Notes: generated by a model not told the origin, from the letters alone. A DNA stretch of 34,612 nt from an uncultured Oxalobacteraceae bacterium (GCA_946480015.1 CAMLIL010000060.1:1-34612), one strand, 5' to 3'. Positions 1 to 7,624 are shown, counted from the first letter of the stretch. Translations and numbers: made by a program.

Positions 1-1032
1 CAAGGGATTCAGGCTTGGCGTCCTCGGTCAATCGGAGCAGGAAATCGCGGTCTACGATGACGTTGTCGCCCGCTTCGGAACGGCTACCGAGTCCGCCCTG
101 CGCGAACGGGTCGCCATGGCGCTCTTCAACAAGGGATTCAGGCTTGGCGTCCTCGGTCAATCGGAGCAGGAAATCGCGGTCTACGATGACGTAGTCGCCC
201 GCTTCGGAACGACTATCGAACCCACCCTGCGCGAACTGGTCGCCAGGGCGCTCGTCAACAAGGGATTCACGCTTGGCATCCTCGGTCAATCAGACCAGGA
301 AATCGCAGTCTACGATGACGTTGTCGCCCGCTTCGGGACGGCTATAGAACCCGCCGTATGCGAACAGGTCGCCGTGGCGTTATTCAACAAGGGTTCCACG
401 CATGCCACCCTCGGTCAATTGGAGCAGGCCATCGCTGTCTACGATGACGTACTCGCCCGTTTCGGCACGGCCACCGAACCTGCCCTGCAAAACCAAGTCT
501 CCAAGGCACTCGTTAGCAAGGGATTCAGGCTTGGCGTCCTCGGTCAATCGGAGCAGGAAATCGCGGTCTACGATGACGTTGTCGCCCGCTTCGGAACGGC
601 TACCGAGTCCGCCCTGCGCGAACGGGTCGCCATGGCGCTCTTCAACAAGGGATTCAGGCTTGGCGTCCTCGGTCAATCGGAGCAGGAAATCGCGGTCTAC
701 GATGACGTTGTCGCCCGCTTCGGAACGGCTACCGAGTCCGCCCTGCGCGAACGGGTCGCCATGGCGCTCTTCAACAAGGGATTCAGGCTTGGCGTCCTCG
801 GTCAATCGGAGCAGGGAATCGCGGCCTACGATGACGTTGTCGTCCGCTTCGGAACGGCTACCGAGTCCGCCCTGCGCGAACGGGTCGCCAAGGCACTCAT
901 CAACAAGGGATCCACGCTTGACGCCCTCGGTCAATCGGAGCAGGCCATCGCTGTCTACGATGACGTGTTCGACCGCTTCGGCGGGGCCACTGAGCCCGCC
1001 CTGCGCAAGCGAGTCGCCATAGTGCTCGAAAG
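1..1032 (+). repeat. Eight tandem 129-bp coding repeats
   Basis: Units begin at 1, 130, 259, 388, 517, 646, 775 and 904, exactly 129 bp apart. By eye, units 1, 5 and 6 are identical over 129 bases, and unit 7 differs at only a few positions. Units 2, 3, 4 and 8 are more diverged. Because 129 is a multiple of three, gain or loss of a unit keeps the reading frame. Identity at synonymous positions points to recent duplication or gene conversion rather than selection on the protein alone. The array continues past the left edge. Confidence 0.95.
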
Positions 1033-1708
1033 AAAGGCGCTCTTACTAAGTGAAATCGAGCGCTTTGACGCAAGTAAGGCCGCCTATCGTGACGCGATCC
1101 AATGGGATTCCACTGTATTTCAATTTCATGTCGGCCTGGGAAACCTTCTTCTTGATTTTACTGGTGAAATCGGCTGCGCGTTGGCGGCATTTCAGAGCGG
1201 CTTGAATACAGTCGCAAATCGGGATGATCGTGTGGGACTACACGCAAAAATGGCTTATGCGATTGCACTGCACGATGGAGACCGGTTGGCCGCGCGGATG
1301 CACGCGAACAAAGCACTTGAAGACGAAACCAGCACATCAACAGCTGGCCGACGATTGCTTGAAGCCCTTCCAATCTGGAGTGAGCGTACTGACCCGAACT
1401 GGCCGTATATGTTTGAACATATCGGAAAAGCGTTGACTAGTGACGATCCTGCATTGTGGATGGATTACAGCGACGATTTGCAGCGCATTTTATGGTTCGT
1501 GCTTGTAAATGGGCAGGGGGCCGACTTCAAACGTTGGATGGAAGACGCACAGTTTCAAAACCGATACGCGCCGCTTTACCACGCCTTTGTAGCGGCATTG
1601 GAAGGCGAAGACCACCTGCTTCGGATTAACCCGGAAACCCGGCAACCGGCCCAAGTAATTTACGCAGGTATCGCGCGCAGGATCAAACTCTGGCCGGTGA
1701 AAAAATGA
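2..1708 (+). CDS. TPR-repeat protein, 5' end outside the window
   Basis: The frame is open from base 2, so the start lies upstream; the ATG at 116 is internal to a repeat. The visible protein (568 codons) begins with eight consecutive 43-residue units. Each has the pattern A-L-x-N-K-G-x-x-L-x-x-L-G-Q-x-x-Q-x-I-A-V-Y-D-D-V and ends in an R-F-G-x-A-T-E-x-A-L-R-E segment. This is TPR-like helical repeat logic with a unit longer than the classical 34 residues. A degenerate ninth unit follows from about base 1033, then a non-repetitive C-terminal domain of about 200 residues rich in W, Y and D. No membrane segment or signal peptide is visible in this part. The family is presumably a protein-interaction scaffold; no enzymatic motif is visible. 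The gene sits immediately before a scrap of kdpD, a place where intact kdpD would be expected. The TPR-like assignment is firm; the function is unknown. Confidence 0.85.
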   Translation, partial: KGFRLGVLGQSEQEIAVYDDVVARFGTATESALRERVAMALFNKGFRLGVLGQSEQEIAVYDDVVARFGTTIEPTLRELVARALVNKGFTLGILGQSDQEIAVYDDVVARFGTAIEPAVCEQVAVALFNKGSTHATLGQLEQAIAVYDDVLARFGTATEPALQNQVSKALVSKGFRLGVLGQSEQEIAVYDDVVARFGTATESALRERVAMALFNKGFRLGVLGQSEQEIAVYDDVVARFGTATESALRERVAMALFNKGFRLGVLGQSEQGIAAYDDVVVRFGTATESALRERVAKALINKGSTLDALGQSEQAIAVYDDVFDRFGGATEPALRKRVAIVLERKALLLSEIERFDASKAAYRDAIQWDSTVFQFHVGLGNLLLDFTGEIGCALAAFQSGLNTVANRDDRVGLHAKMAYAIALHDGDRLAARMHANKALEDETSTSTAGRRLLEALPIWSERTDPNWPYMFEHIGKALTSDDPALWMDYSDDLQRILWFVLVNGQGADFKRWMEDAQFQNRYAPLYHAFVAALEGEDHLLRINPETRQPAQVIYAGIARRIKLWPVKK

Positions 1709-1760
1709 GTCTAAAAACCGATGGCGCGCGTGCGTGGCCAGACGAACTGGCAACGGTGCC

Positions 1761-1874
1761 GCCTGCGCAGGCACCAGCGCGCCCGGCCGCGCCGCCGCCT
1801 TTGTGTTCCTGCTGGCGCTGGGCACCCCACCGGCGCTGCCGGTCCCCGAATCGAACGTGGAAGCGGCATCATGA
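1761..1874 (+). pseudogene. kdpD: 3' remnant of kdpD (sensor kinase)
   Basis: One frame running into a TGA at 1872-1874 reads AFVFLLALGTPPALPVPE near its end. This resembles the last beta strand and tail of KdpD-type histidine-kinase ATPase domains (F-x-F-x-L-P-L-G-x-P-P). Its stop overlaps the kdpE ATG as ATGA, the usual kdpDE coupling. Upstream of about 1761 the resemblance is lost, and the TPR gene ends at 1708, so nearly all of kdpD is missing. The left border is approximate. The identification rests on about 25 residues plus position, so it is probable rather than certain. Confidence 0.6.
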
Positions 1875-2563
1875 GTGAACCGATACCAGTGGCGCTGCTG
1901 GTCGAAGACGAACCGCAGATCCGGCGCTTTGTGCGCATGGCGCTGGAAGGGCAGGGCTGGCACGTGGCGGAAGCTGCCACCATGCAGCGCGGCCTGATCG
2001 ACGCCGGCACCCGCAAGCCCGACCTGATCATCCTCGACCTGGGCCTTCCGGACGGCGACGGCAAGCAGTTCATCGCCGACGTGCGCAGCTGGTCGGCGGT
2101 GCCGATCATCGTGCTGTCGGCCCGCATCGGCGAAGCCGACAAGATCGCCGCGCTCGACGCCGGCGCCGACGACTACCTCACCAAGCCGTTCAGCGTGGGC
2201 GAGCTGCTGGCGCGGGTACGCGCCGCACTGCGCCGCCAGCGCGCGCCGCAAGCCAGCGGCGACGGCGTGACGCGCTTTGGCGACGTCTGCGTCGATATCG
2301 GCCGCCGCCATGTCGAGAAGGGCGGCCAGCCGGTGCACCTGACGCCGACCGAATACCGCCTGCTGGCGGCGCTGGTGGCCAACGCCGGCCGTGTGATGAC
2401 CAATCCGCAGCTGCTGCGCGAAGTGTGGGGGCCGTCGAATGCCGAGAACGGCCACTATCTGCGTATTTATATGGGCCACCTGCGCCAGAAACTGGAAGCC
2501 GATCCGGCCCAGCCGCGTTACCTGCTGACCGAAACCGCCGTCGGTTACCGCCTGCTGGCGTAG
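1871..2563 (+). CDS. kdpE: KdpE-type response regulator (orphan)
   Basis: This 230-residue OmpR/PhoB-family regulator belongs to the KdpE group, which controls the high-affinity K+ ATPase kdpFABC. The receiver domain occupies about residues 6-120, with acidic pocket E12-D13, phospho-acceptor D56 in IILDLGLPDGDG, and the conserved K in the LTKPFS motif. The winged-helix DNA-binding domain (about 130-228) ends in the YLRIYMGHLRQKLE and GVGYR-like segments typical of KdpE. The ATG at 1871 overlaps the stop of the kdpD remnant. The frame stays open further upstream, but those codons overlap the kdpD frame and look non-coding. No kdpFABC is visible and its cognate kinase is lost here, so the regulator may be unphosphorylated, served by another kinase, or decaying. 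Its own sequence looks intact. Confidence 0.88.
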   Translation: MSEPIPVALLVEDEPQIRRFVRMALEGQGWHVAEAATMQRGLIDAGTRKPDLIILDLGLPDGDGKQFIADVRSWSAVPIIVLSARIGEADKIAALDAGADDYLTKPFSVGELLARVRAALRRQRAPQASGDGVTRFGDVCVDIGRRHVEKGGQPVHLTPTEYRLLAALVANAGRVMTNPQLLREVWGPSNAENGHYLRIYMGHLRQKLEADPAQPRYLLTETAVGYRLLA

Positions 2564-2621
2564 CGCCGCGCGCGCCGTACCCGTGCGAAGATGGCGCAGC
2601 GATCGGCGCAGGCGGAGCGGG

Positions 2622-3885
2622 TCACGGGGTATCGCGGCGCTTGCTCAGTTCCGCAGCTTTGCGCAGCCACATTTCGCCTTCCCGGGCATCGGTGCCGGGA
2701 GGCGTGCCCTGAGTGAGGAATCTGCCCAGATCGGCCATCGCGCCGACGTTGCCGCCGAGCGCTGCCCGCCGCATCAAACTCAGCGCCATGGCCGCGTCCT
2801 GCGCGACTCCGTTTCCGTTCAAATACATCTTGGCCAGGCTGGCTTCGGCGCCGGTATTCCTGTCGGCTGCTGCCTTGCTGAACCAGATTGCCGCCTCGGC
2901 AGGGGCAGGGGCCATGCCGCGACCGGTCAGGAGGGCCCGCCCAAGCAAGTACTGGGCATCGCTGTTGCCCGCCTCGGCCGCTTTGCGATACCAGGCCGCG
3001 GCTTCGGCGTGGTTTTGCTCCAGCCCGAGGCCTGCCCCATACAGCTTCGCGAGCTCGAGCTGCGCCAGCACATGTCCCTGTTCCGCTGCCTGGCGCTCCA
3101 AGGCTGCCGCCTTGGCGAGATCGCGCGGCACGTCGTTCCCCACGCGAAACAGCATGGCCAGCTGATGCTGCGCCGGGGCGTGCCCGTGCGCGGCGGACTT
3201 TTGCAGCCAGTTGACGATCTCGTCCCGATGTTTCGGCGCATCGGCGCCATTGCGTAGCATCATGGCGAGCTGATATGCGGCTTCGGCATGGCCGCGCTCG
3301 GCCACAGGCCTGCAGCAGCTTGAGCGAGAACCCGGTGTCGCGCGGCAGACTAGGGGAGGTGGTGTACAGCATTGCCAACTTGAACGCTGCGTCGAGATCA
3401 CCGGCCTTGGCGGCGGCGGCATAGGTGTCTGCCGTGGCCTGGTCCCGCAGGCGGCCATCGGGGCTGTCAAGCGCCCACACATACTGCATCGTCATCCAGC
3501 GCGCTACCGGGTGGCTATCGATGCTGGCAGGCTTGAAACGGCATTTCTGAATCCCGCGCCGTGCCGCCTCGTCGAGCAGGGCGAAGCCGCTCGACTTGCG
3601 CACGACCGAGTCGACGACGCTGCCGTCTTCGCTGATCAGAAATCCCAGCGTGACGGTGCCTGTCTGCTCTTTTCGTAAGGATTCTTGGGGCCATCCCGGT
3701 GTGGCACAGGTTTTGAAATCGGCCACCGCGCCGCGCACGTCCGGGCTCGGCCCAGCAGCGTGCGCGCCCGTGCTGATGAGCATCCCGGTCAAGGGGACTA
3801 AGGCCGTGCGCATGCATTGCATGCACAGATGTCGCCAATGGGAATGTGTTGTCCGCATAGGGTTCTCGCGCATTTTGATTTCCAT
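2622..3885 (-). pseudogene. TonB C-terminal / Sel1-repeat protein, frameshifted
   Basis: Read from 3885, the protein starts with a signal-like segment ending near A-H-A-A-G. It then has a TonB_C-like domain (GTVTLGFLISEDGSVVDS, later IQKCRFKPAS). Past base ~3306 the original frame becomes nonsense. The -1 frame then continues with at least five Sel1 repeats (A-E-A-A-x-W-Y-R-K-A-A-E-x-G-N pattern) to a TGA at 2622-2624. Removing one base near 3306 (an extra T on the coding strand in GGCCTGTGGCC) restores one frame of about 420 codons. Proteins of this make-up are periplasmic and probably interaction-type. The first ATG (3885) or the ATG four codons in could be the start. This is either a genuine inactivation or a sequencing error; the remaining codons show no other damage. 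Confidence 0.78.
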
Positions 3886-4089
3886 ATTGTAACTCGCAAG
3901 CTTGCCTAAAAGTCAAAAAAATGGGTGGCGTGCTATCGATACCAGCGAGTTGACCGCTACCTCGCGCCCTCTCATCGCGCGGTTTGAGTTCCACACGAAC
4001 TTTTGGTGGTACATGATTCTCTCAAGCTGTACTGCCCCGCCCACGGGTGCTATTGTTCATCCGTCAAGATTCCTCGAAAAAGGCATAGC
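3886..4089. other. Divergent intergenic region
   Basis: These 204 bases lie between the starts of the frameshifted TonB_C/Sel1 gene (leftward) and the channel gene (rightward). The stretch is less GC-rich than its neighbours and presumably holds both promoters. I see no convincing -35/-10 pair, hairpin or small gene. Confidence 0.5.
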
Positions 4090-4680
4090 ATGGGCAAGAC
4101 CAGACTAGAAGCATTCAGCGACGGCGTCATCGCCATCATCATCACCATCATGGTGCTGGAACTGAAAGTACCGCACGATCCAAGCTGGGAAGGGCTGGCG
4201 CCGCTGTGGCCGGTGCTGCTGAGCTACGTGCTCAGCTTCATCTACGTCGGCATTTACTGGAACAATCACCACCATCTGCTGCACTCGGCGCACGCCGTCA
4301 GCGGCAAGAGTCTGTGGGCCAATCTGCACCTGCTGTTCTGGCTGTCGCTGATTCCTTTCGTGACCGGCTGGATGGGAGAGAACCACTTTGCGACCGTGCC
4401 GGTGGCGGCTTACGGCGTGGTGCTGTTCATGTGCGGCGTCGCGTACAGCATCCTGGTGCGCGTGCTGATCGGCCTGCACGCCGACAACAGAGAACTAGGC
4501 GAGGCCATCGGCAACGATCGCAAAGGCTGGCTGTCGATGGCGCTGTATCTGGTTGGTATCGGATTTTCCTTCGTCAATCCTTGGCTGGGCTTTGCCGCCT
4601 ATGTCATCGTGGCGCTGATGTGGATCGTGCCGGATCGCCGTATCGAAGGTCGTCTGCATACTCCGTCGCATCAGGAATAA
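4090..4680 (+). CDS. TMEM175-family (DUF1211) potassium channel
   Basis: The protein has 196 residues with about six hydrophobic segments. Near the N terminus it carries the family signature R5-x3-F9-S10-D11-G12, followed by the pore-lining first helix (IAIIITIMVLEL). Prokaryotic TMEM175 proteins form K+-selective leak channels, with one six-helix repeat per subunit. A second hallmark is the Y-W-N-N-H-H-H segment in helix 2. The ATG at 4090 is preferred over upstream starts because R-x3-FSDG normally sits at residues 5-12 and an AAGG lies six bases before it. The gene stands alone. A KdpE regulator lies 1.5 kb upstream, a second K+-related gene, but with the frameshifted gene between them no operon exists. 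Selectivity is inferred from the family. Confidence 0.9.
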   Translation: MGKTRLEAFSDGVIAIIITIMVLELKVPHDPSWEGLAPLWPVLLSYVLSFIYVGIYWNNHHHLLHSAHAVSGKSLWANLHLLFWLSLIPFVTGWMGENHFATVPVAAYGVVLFMCGVAYSILVRVLIGLHADNRELGEAIGNDRKGWLSMALYLVGIGFSFVNPWLGFAAYVIVALMWIVPDRRIEGRLHTPSHQE

Positions 4681-4824
4681 CTCCCCGGCAGCAAGCGGTT
4701 TCGAGTTGTGCCGCTCAGTTCTGCGCGGCAGCGTGCACAGGTAGTGGGGACCGGTGATTCCAGCAAGGCCCGCTCTCCATCAAGCAGCCAGCGCAATAAA
4801 AATGCGCGGGTTGCTCGTGCTGGC

Positions 4825-5940
4825 TCAGACCAGTTCTGCAAGCGAGGCCGGATCGAAGCCTTTCAGGCGGTCGTGGTTGGTGCCGGCGATCTTGGCGGAC
4901 CATTGCGGATCGGTCAGCAGCACGCGGCCCACGGCGATCAGGTCGAACTCGTCACGTTCCATGCGCTCGACCAAGCGGTCAATGCTCATCACACCGGAAC
5001 CCTTGCCGGCAAACGCGTTGAGCACGTCGCCGTCGAGACCGACCGACCCGACGCTGATGGTGGTGGCGCCGGTGAGCTTCTTGGCCCAGCCGGCAAAATT
5101 GAGGCCCTTCTCGCCATCGAGCTCCGGGAATTCCGGTTCCCAGAAGCGCCGTTGCGAGCAGTGCAGCACGTCCGCGCCGGCTTCCACCAGCGGCAGCAGC
5201 CAGTCGGTCATGGCGGCCGGCGTATCGGCCAGCCGCGCGGTCAAATCCTGCTGCTTCCACTGGCTCAGGCGCAGAATGATCGGGAAGTCGGGGCCGACAG
5301 ACTTTCGCACTTCGGCCACGACTTCGCGCGCGAAACGCACGCGTTCCTTGAGCGTCTTGCCGCCATATCCATCGGTGCGCAGGTTGGTGCCGGACCAGAA
5401 AAAGTGGTCGATCAGGTAGCCGTGCGCGCCGTGGATTTCCACGGTGTCGAAACCGAGGCGCTTGGCGTCGGCGGCCGCCTTGCCGAAGGCGGCGATCGTA
5501 TCGGCAATCGCGGCGTCGGTCATGGCCACGCCGCGCGGGGCGCCCGGCGCGTCCAGGCCGGACGGGCTCTCCACCGGCGCCTCGGGTTCCCATTCGCTAT
5601 TGCGGGCCGAACCGGTGTGCCACAGCTGCGGTCCCATGCGTCCGCCGGCACCGTGGACGGCGTCGATCACGCCTTTCCAGCCGGCCAGCGCCGCCTCGCC
5701 ATGGAACAGCGGGATATTGGGATCGTTGCGCGAAGCGGGCCGGTCGATCACCGTGCCTTCGGACAGGATCAATCCCGTTTGTCCCGCCGCGCGGCGTTGA
5801 TAGTAGGCGGCACTCGCTGGCGTGGGCACGCCGTCCGGAGAAAACATGCGCGTCATCGGCGCCATGACGATGCGGTTTTTCAGCTCAAGCGACTTGATGG
5901 TAAGAGGGCGGAACAGCACACTGGTATCGGTGGATGACAT
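4825..5940 (-). CDS. NADH:flavin oxidoreductase, Old Yellow Enzyme family
   Basis: This is a 371-residue FMN-dependent TIM-barrel enzyme that should reduce activated C=C bonds (enals, enones, quinones, possibly nitro-compounds) with NAD(P)H. The substrate-binding pair and proton donor are visible in EIHGAHGYLIDHFFW as H170, H173 and Y175. FMN-phosphate contacts lie in the C-terminal SVGSVG and AVGRVLLTDP segments. The ATG at 5940 is chosen because the domain begins within 10 residues; an upstream ATG at 5997 would place the regulatory dyad inside the gene. It is divergent from an HxlR regulator with 100 bp between the starts, a common arrangement for electrophile-responsive OYE genes. Regulation by that HxlR protein through the dyad at 5987-6030 is inferred. 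Confidence 0.93.
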   Translation of the reverse strand: MSSTDTSVLFRPLTIKSLELKNRIVMAPMTRMFSPDGVPTPASAAYYQRRAAGQTGLILSEGTVIDRPASRNDPNIPLFHGEAALAGWKGVIDAVHGAGGRMGPQLWHTGSARNSEWEPEAPVESPSGLDAPGAPRGVAMTDAAIADTIAAFGKAAADAKRLGFDTVEIHGAHGYLIDHFFWSGTNLRTDGYGGKTLKERVRFAREVVAEVRKSVGPDFPIILRLSQWKQQDLTARLADTPAAMTDWLLPLVEAGADVLHCSQRRFWEPEFPELDGEKGLNFAGWAKKLTGATTISVGSVGLDGDVLNAFAGKGSGVMSIDRLVERMERDEFDLIAVGRVLLTDPQWSAKIAGTNHDRLKGFDPASLAELV

Positions 5941-5986
5941 GGATGAACTCGTTTGTGATTGGAACTTGCATGGTATATGTTTTATA

Positions 5987-6030
5987 CTTGGCGTCAATTA
6001 GGCACCTGTAAGTGCCTAGGTATCGCCAAG
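5987..6030. promoter_or_regulatory. Nested inverted repeat, candidate HxlR operator
   Basis: Two inverted repeats share one centre (6008.5). The inner is TAGGCAC-N6-GTGCCTA (5999-6018) and the outer is CTTGGCG (5987-5993) with CGCCAAG (6024-6030), five bases away on each side. The dyad lies between the divergent OYE and HxlR starts. On the minus strand a TTGACG, a possible -35 of the OYE promoter, falls inside the left half. An HxlR-family dimer or pair of dimers is the natural candidate ligand. Confidence 0.6.
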
Positions 6031-6040
6031 GAAACCTGCC

Positions 6041-6430
6041 ATGACCGACTTCCGTCCCAGCACCGACATTCTTCCCCAATGTTTTTCCGCCGACTGCCCC
6101 AGCCGCGCGCTGTTCGATCAGATCTCCGACAAGTGGTCGATGATGGTGTTGACGGTGCTTGATGGCGGCCCGGTGCGCTTCAACGCCATCAAGCGTCGCC
6201 TTGAGGGCGTCACCCAGAAAGCGCTCACCCAGTGCCTGCGCCGGCTCGAGCGCAACGGCCTGCTCACGCGCCACGTGCTGGCGTTGTCGCCGGTGGCGGT
6301 GGAATACCAGATCACGCCGCTGGGCCGTACCTTGCTGCAGCCGTTCAAGGTGATGCACGAATGGACGCTGAGCAAGCTGCCGGATGTGGAGGCGGCAAGA
6401 CGGGTGTTCGATGAGCGACAGGCGGAGTAG
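6041..6430 (+). CDS. HxlR-family transcriptional regulator
   Basis: This 129-residue winged-helix regulator has the HxlR signature: an N-terminal C-P-S-R segment, then ISDKWSMMVLTVLDGGPVRF, the recognition region ITQKAL-like (VTQKALTQCLRRLERNGLL), and the wing VEYQITPLGRTLL. C14 and C19 lie just before the domain. In related proteins such as YodB and HypR, N-terminal cysteines sense quinones and disulfide stress, so redox sensing is plausible here but inferred. It is divergent from the Old Yellow Enzyme gene, its likely target, and the dyad at 5987-6030 is its likely operator. The start at 6041 is preceded by AAGGAAACCTGCC, an acceptable ribosome site. Confidence 0.93.
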   Translation: MTDFRPSTDILPQCFSADCPSRALFDQISDKWSMMVLTVLDGGPVRFNAIKRRLEGVTQKALTQCLRRLERNGLLTRHVLALSPVAVEYQITPLGRTLLQPFKVMHEWTLSKLPDVEAARRVFDERQAE

Positions 6431-6469
6431 GCGGGGTAGGGGTAGGTTGTTTTTTTAAGAAGGCTTAAT

Positions 6470-6658
6470 GACACCGCAGGGCTTGGTGCGGTGCCGAAAG
6501 GCGTGCTGGCGTGCAGCACCGTCAACCAGTACCTGACGCTTTGGCACCTCGACCAGCCGCGCCTGCGCCGGCAGCCGCCAGCCGTGCGCTTTCGGGCCGA
6601 GCACAGCAATGACTGCTGGCAGTTCGATATGCCGCCGTCTGACCTCACAGCGGATTGA
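6470..6658 (+). pseudogene. Transposase fragment (DDE/integrase-type)
   Basis: An open stretch of 62 codons ending in TGA at 6656-6658 reads STVNQYLTLWHLDQPRLRRQ, and later NDCWQFDMPPSDL. This matches the stretch just before and into the catalytic rve domain of IS481-like or related DDE transposases (R-L-R-R-Q-P-P-A-V-R-F, then W-Q-F-D). The helix-turn-helix start and all of the catalytic core after the first Asp are missing. No initiation codon in frame and no terminal inverted repeats are seen. It is a decayed scrap; the exact IS family is uncertain. Confidence 0.6.
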
Positions 6659-6681
6659 CCCCGCATCAGTACCACCCATGC

Positions 6682-6707
6682 AAACGGGGCGCCAGGGCGC
6701 CCCGTTT
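6682..6707. terminator. Perfect 12-bp hairpin, first of a tandem pair
   Basis: AAACGGGGCGCC and GGCGCCCCGTTT pair perfectly around a two-base AG. Symmetric A and T ends let it act in either direction, for the HxlR side and for the PEP-CTERM gene that converges from the right. Confidence 0.6.
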
Positions 6708-6720
6708 CAATCCATCGGCA

Positions 6721-6746
6721 ATGGCGCGCGCGGCGCCATTTTTTTT
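6721..6746 (+). terminator. Rho-independent terminator
   Basis: Stem ATGGCGC/GCGCCAT with a five-base loop runs directly into eight T residues (6739-6746). It would stop rightward transcription from hxlR and the transposase fragment before the convergent PEP-CTERM gene. Confidence 0.75.
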
Positions 6747-6754
6747 CGTCCAGC

Positions 6755-7321
6755 TCATGGGCCGAACTTTCGGCGGCCGTACAGCAGGCTCATCAGGCCG
6801 AGGCCGAACAGCGCCAGGGTAGCCGGTTCCGGCAACGGCCCCCCCACATCGTCGGTGAACATGTAGTGGCTTAGTCTGCCGCTATTGCAACCGTTGAACG
6901 TGGTGCAGCCACCGGTCAGGTTGTTGACGTCGGCGTCGCTGAATACCAGCTTGTCGAGTTCGCCGATATTCTGGAAAAAGTAGTGCGTGTCCAGTCCCGT
7001 GCTTCCCGCCCCAAATTTCAGCAAGAAGAAACCAGGCTTGGCTGGATCGACATCGATGAACCATTCGCCGGAGGCGCCGGTGTTGGCCTGAATATTGAAT
7101 TCGGCGTCAGTGTCTTTTTCATACTTGGTGTAGTCAGACGCGGCCAGCCCGGCGGCGTCCAGGAGGGCGGCCAGTTCGTCGGCATCGCTGGAATTGCCCA
7201 GATTGGCCGAGCCAAGCTTGGTATCGTGCACGTAGGGCAGCGCCTGAGCGGTGCCCGCTGCCATGCCGGTCAGAATCACTGTTGTGGTAAGCAATCGTTT
7301 GAGGATGTTGGCGGTTTTCAT
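6755..7321 (-). CDS. PEP-CTERM sorting domain protein
   Basis: The protein has 188 residues. An N-terminal signal peptide (hydrophobic TTTVILTGMAAGTAQA, cleaved near A-Q-A-L) precedes a secreted domain of about 140 residues without a recognised fold. The C terminus is the PEP-CTERM tripartite signal: PEPAT, a hydrophobic helix (LALFGLGLMSLLYG) and basic RRKFG. Such proteins are processed by exosortase (EpsH/XrtA type) and usually go to the cell surface or exopolysaccharide matrix; no exosortase lies in the window. Start 7321 is supported by AGGGAA six bases upstream and by the signal peptide. The upstream in-frame ATG at 7387 would add 22 unlikely residues. The mature domain contains a Cys pair (GGCTTFNGCNSG). 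The biological role is unknown. Confidence 0.9.
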   Translation of the reverse strand: MKTANILKRLLTTTVILTGMAAGTAQALPYVHDTKLGSANLGNSSDADELAALLDAAGLAASDYTKYEKDTDAEFNIQANTGASGEWFIDVDPAKPGFFLLKFGAGSTGLDTHYFFQNIGELDKLVFSDADVNNLTGGCTTFNGCNSGRLSHYMFTDDVGGPLPEPATLALFGLGLMSLLYGRRKFGP

Positions 7322-7624
7322 GATATTCCCTATGAATATTTTTTGGACGTACTGCGTAAAGCTGAGCAAACTGCGTACCATAGTCATAAGCGATTGATTT
7401 CAATCATAAAATTCATAGGATGTCGCGCCAGGAACCAGCGCTGTAAGGATTGCCGACGCTTGCTTCATCGATTGCTCAAGTCACGTTTCGAAGAGGAATT
7501 TTCCGGATCGCAGGGGGGGCTGGCGGGCTGGCGCGATTGACTGGCACGCCAGCATGACGCGGGCGGGCAGCGTGGATTAGAATGTTATTTTGTCGAACTG
7601 CAAAAAGAACTGCGAAACGAGCCC
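7322..7624. other. Divergent promoter region PEP-CTERM / cysM
   Basis: These 303 bases have no gene. The half near the PEP-CTERM gene is AT-rich and contains an FNR-like box at 7394-7407. A TAGAAT at 7578-7583, 42 bases before the cysM ATG, is a possible -10, but no good -35 stands 17 bases before it. The stretch 7520-7575 is G-rich and holds nothing I recognise. Confidence 0.5.
7394..7407. promoter_or_regulatory. FNR/ANR-like box
   Basis: TTGAT-TTCA-ATCAT matches the consensus TTGAT-N4-ATCAA at nine of ten fixed positions. It lies 73-86 bases upstream of the PEP-CTERM start codon. A matching promoter was not found, so the assignment is tentative. Confidence 0.35.

Noticed and set aside
380..1022. 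Open frames on both strands within the TPR array
   Set aside because: Frame-shifted readings of the same repeat; they repeat only because the DNA does.
1..1032. CRISPR-like array
   Set aside because: Repeats are 129 bp, directly abutting, in frame with a protein, and have no spacers; they are coding TPR-like units.
1871..4680. A potassium-handling operon of kdpE and the TMEM175 channel
   Set aside because: The two genes are separated by a minus-strand gene and have no shared promoter motif, so the closeness may be chance.
6468..6658. Novel small gene starting at the ATG at 6468
   Set aside because: The ATG is out of frame with the transposase-like reading and gives a short random peptide; the fragment explains the stretch better.
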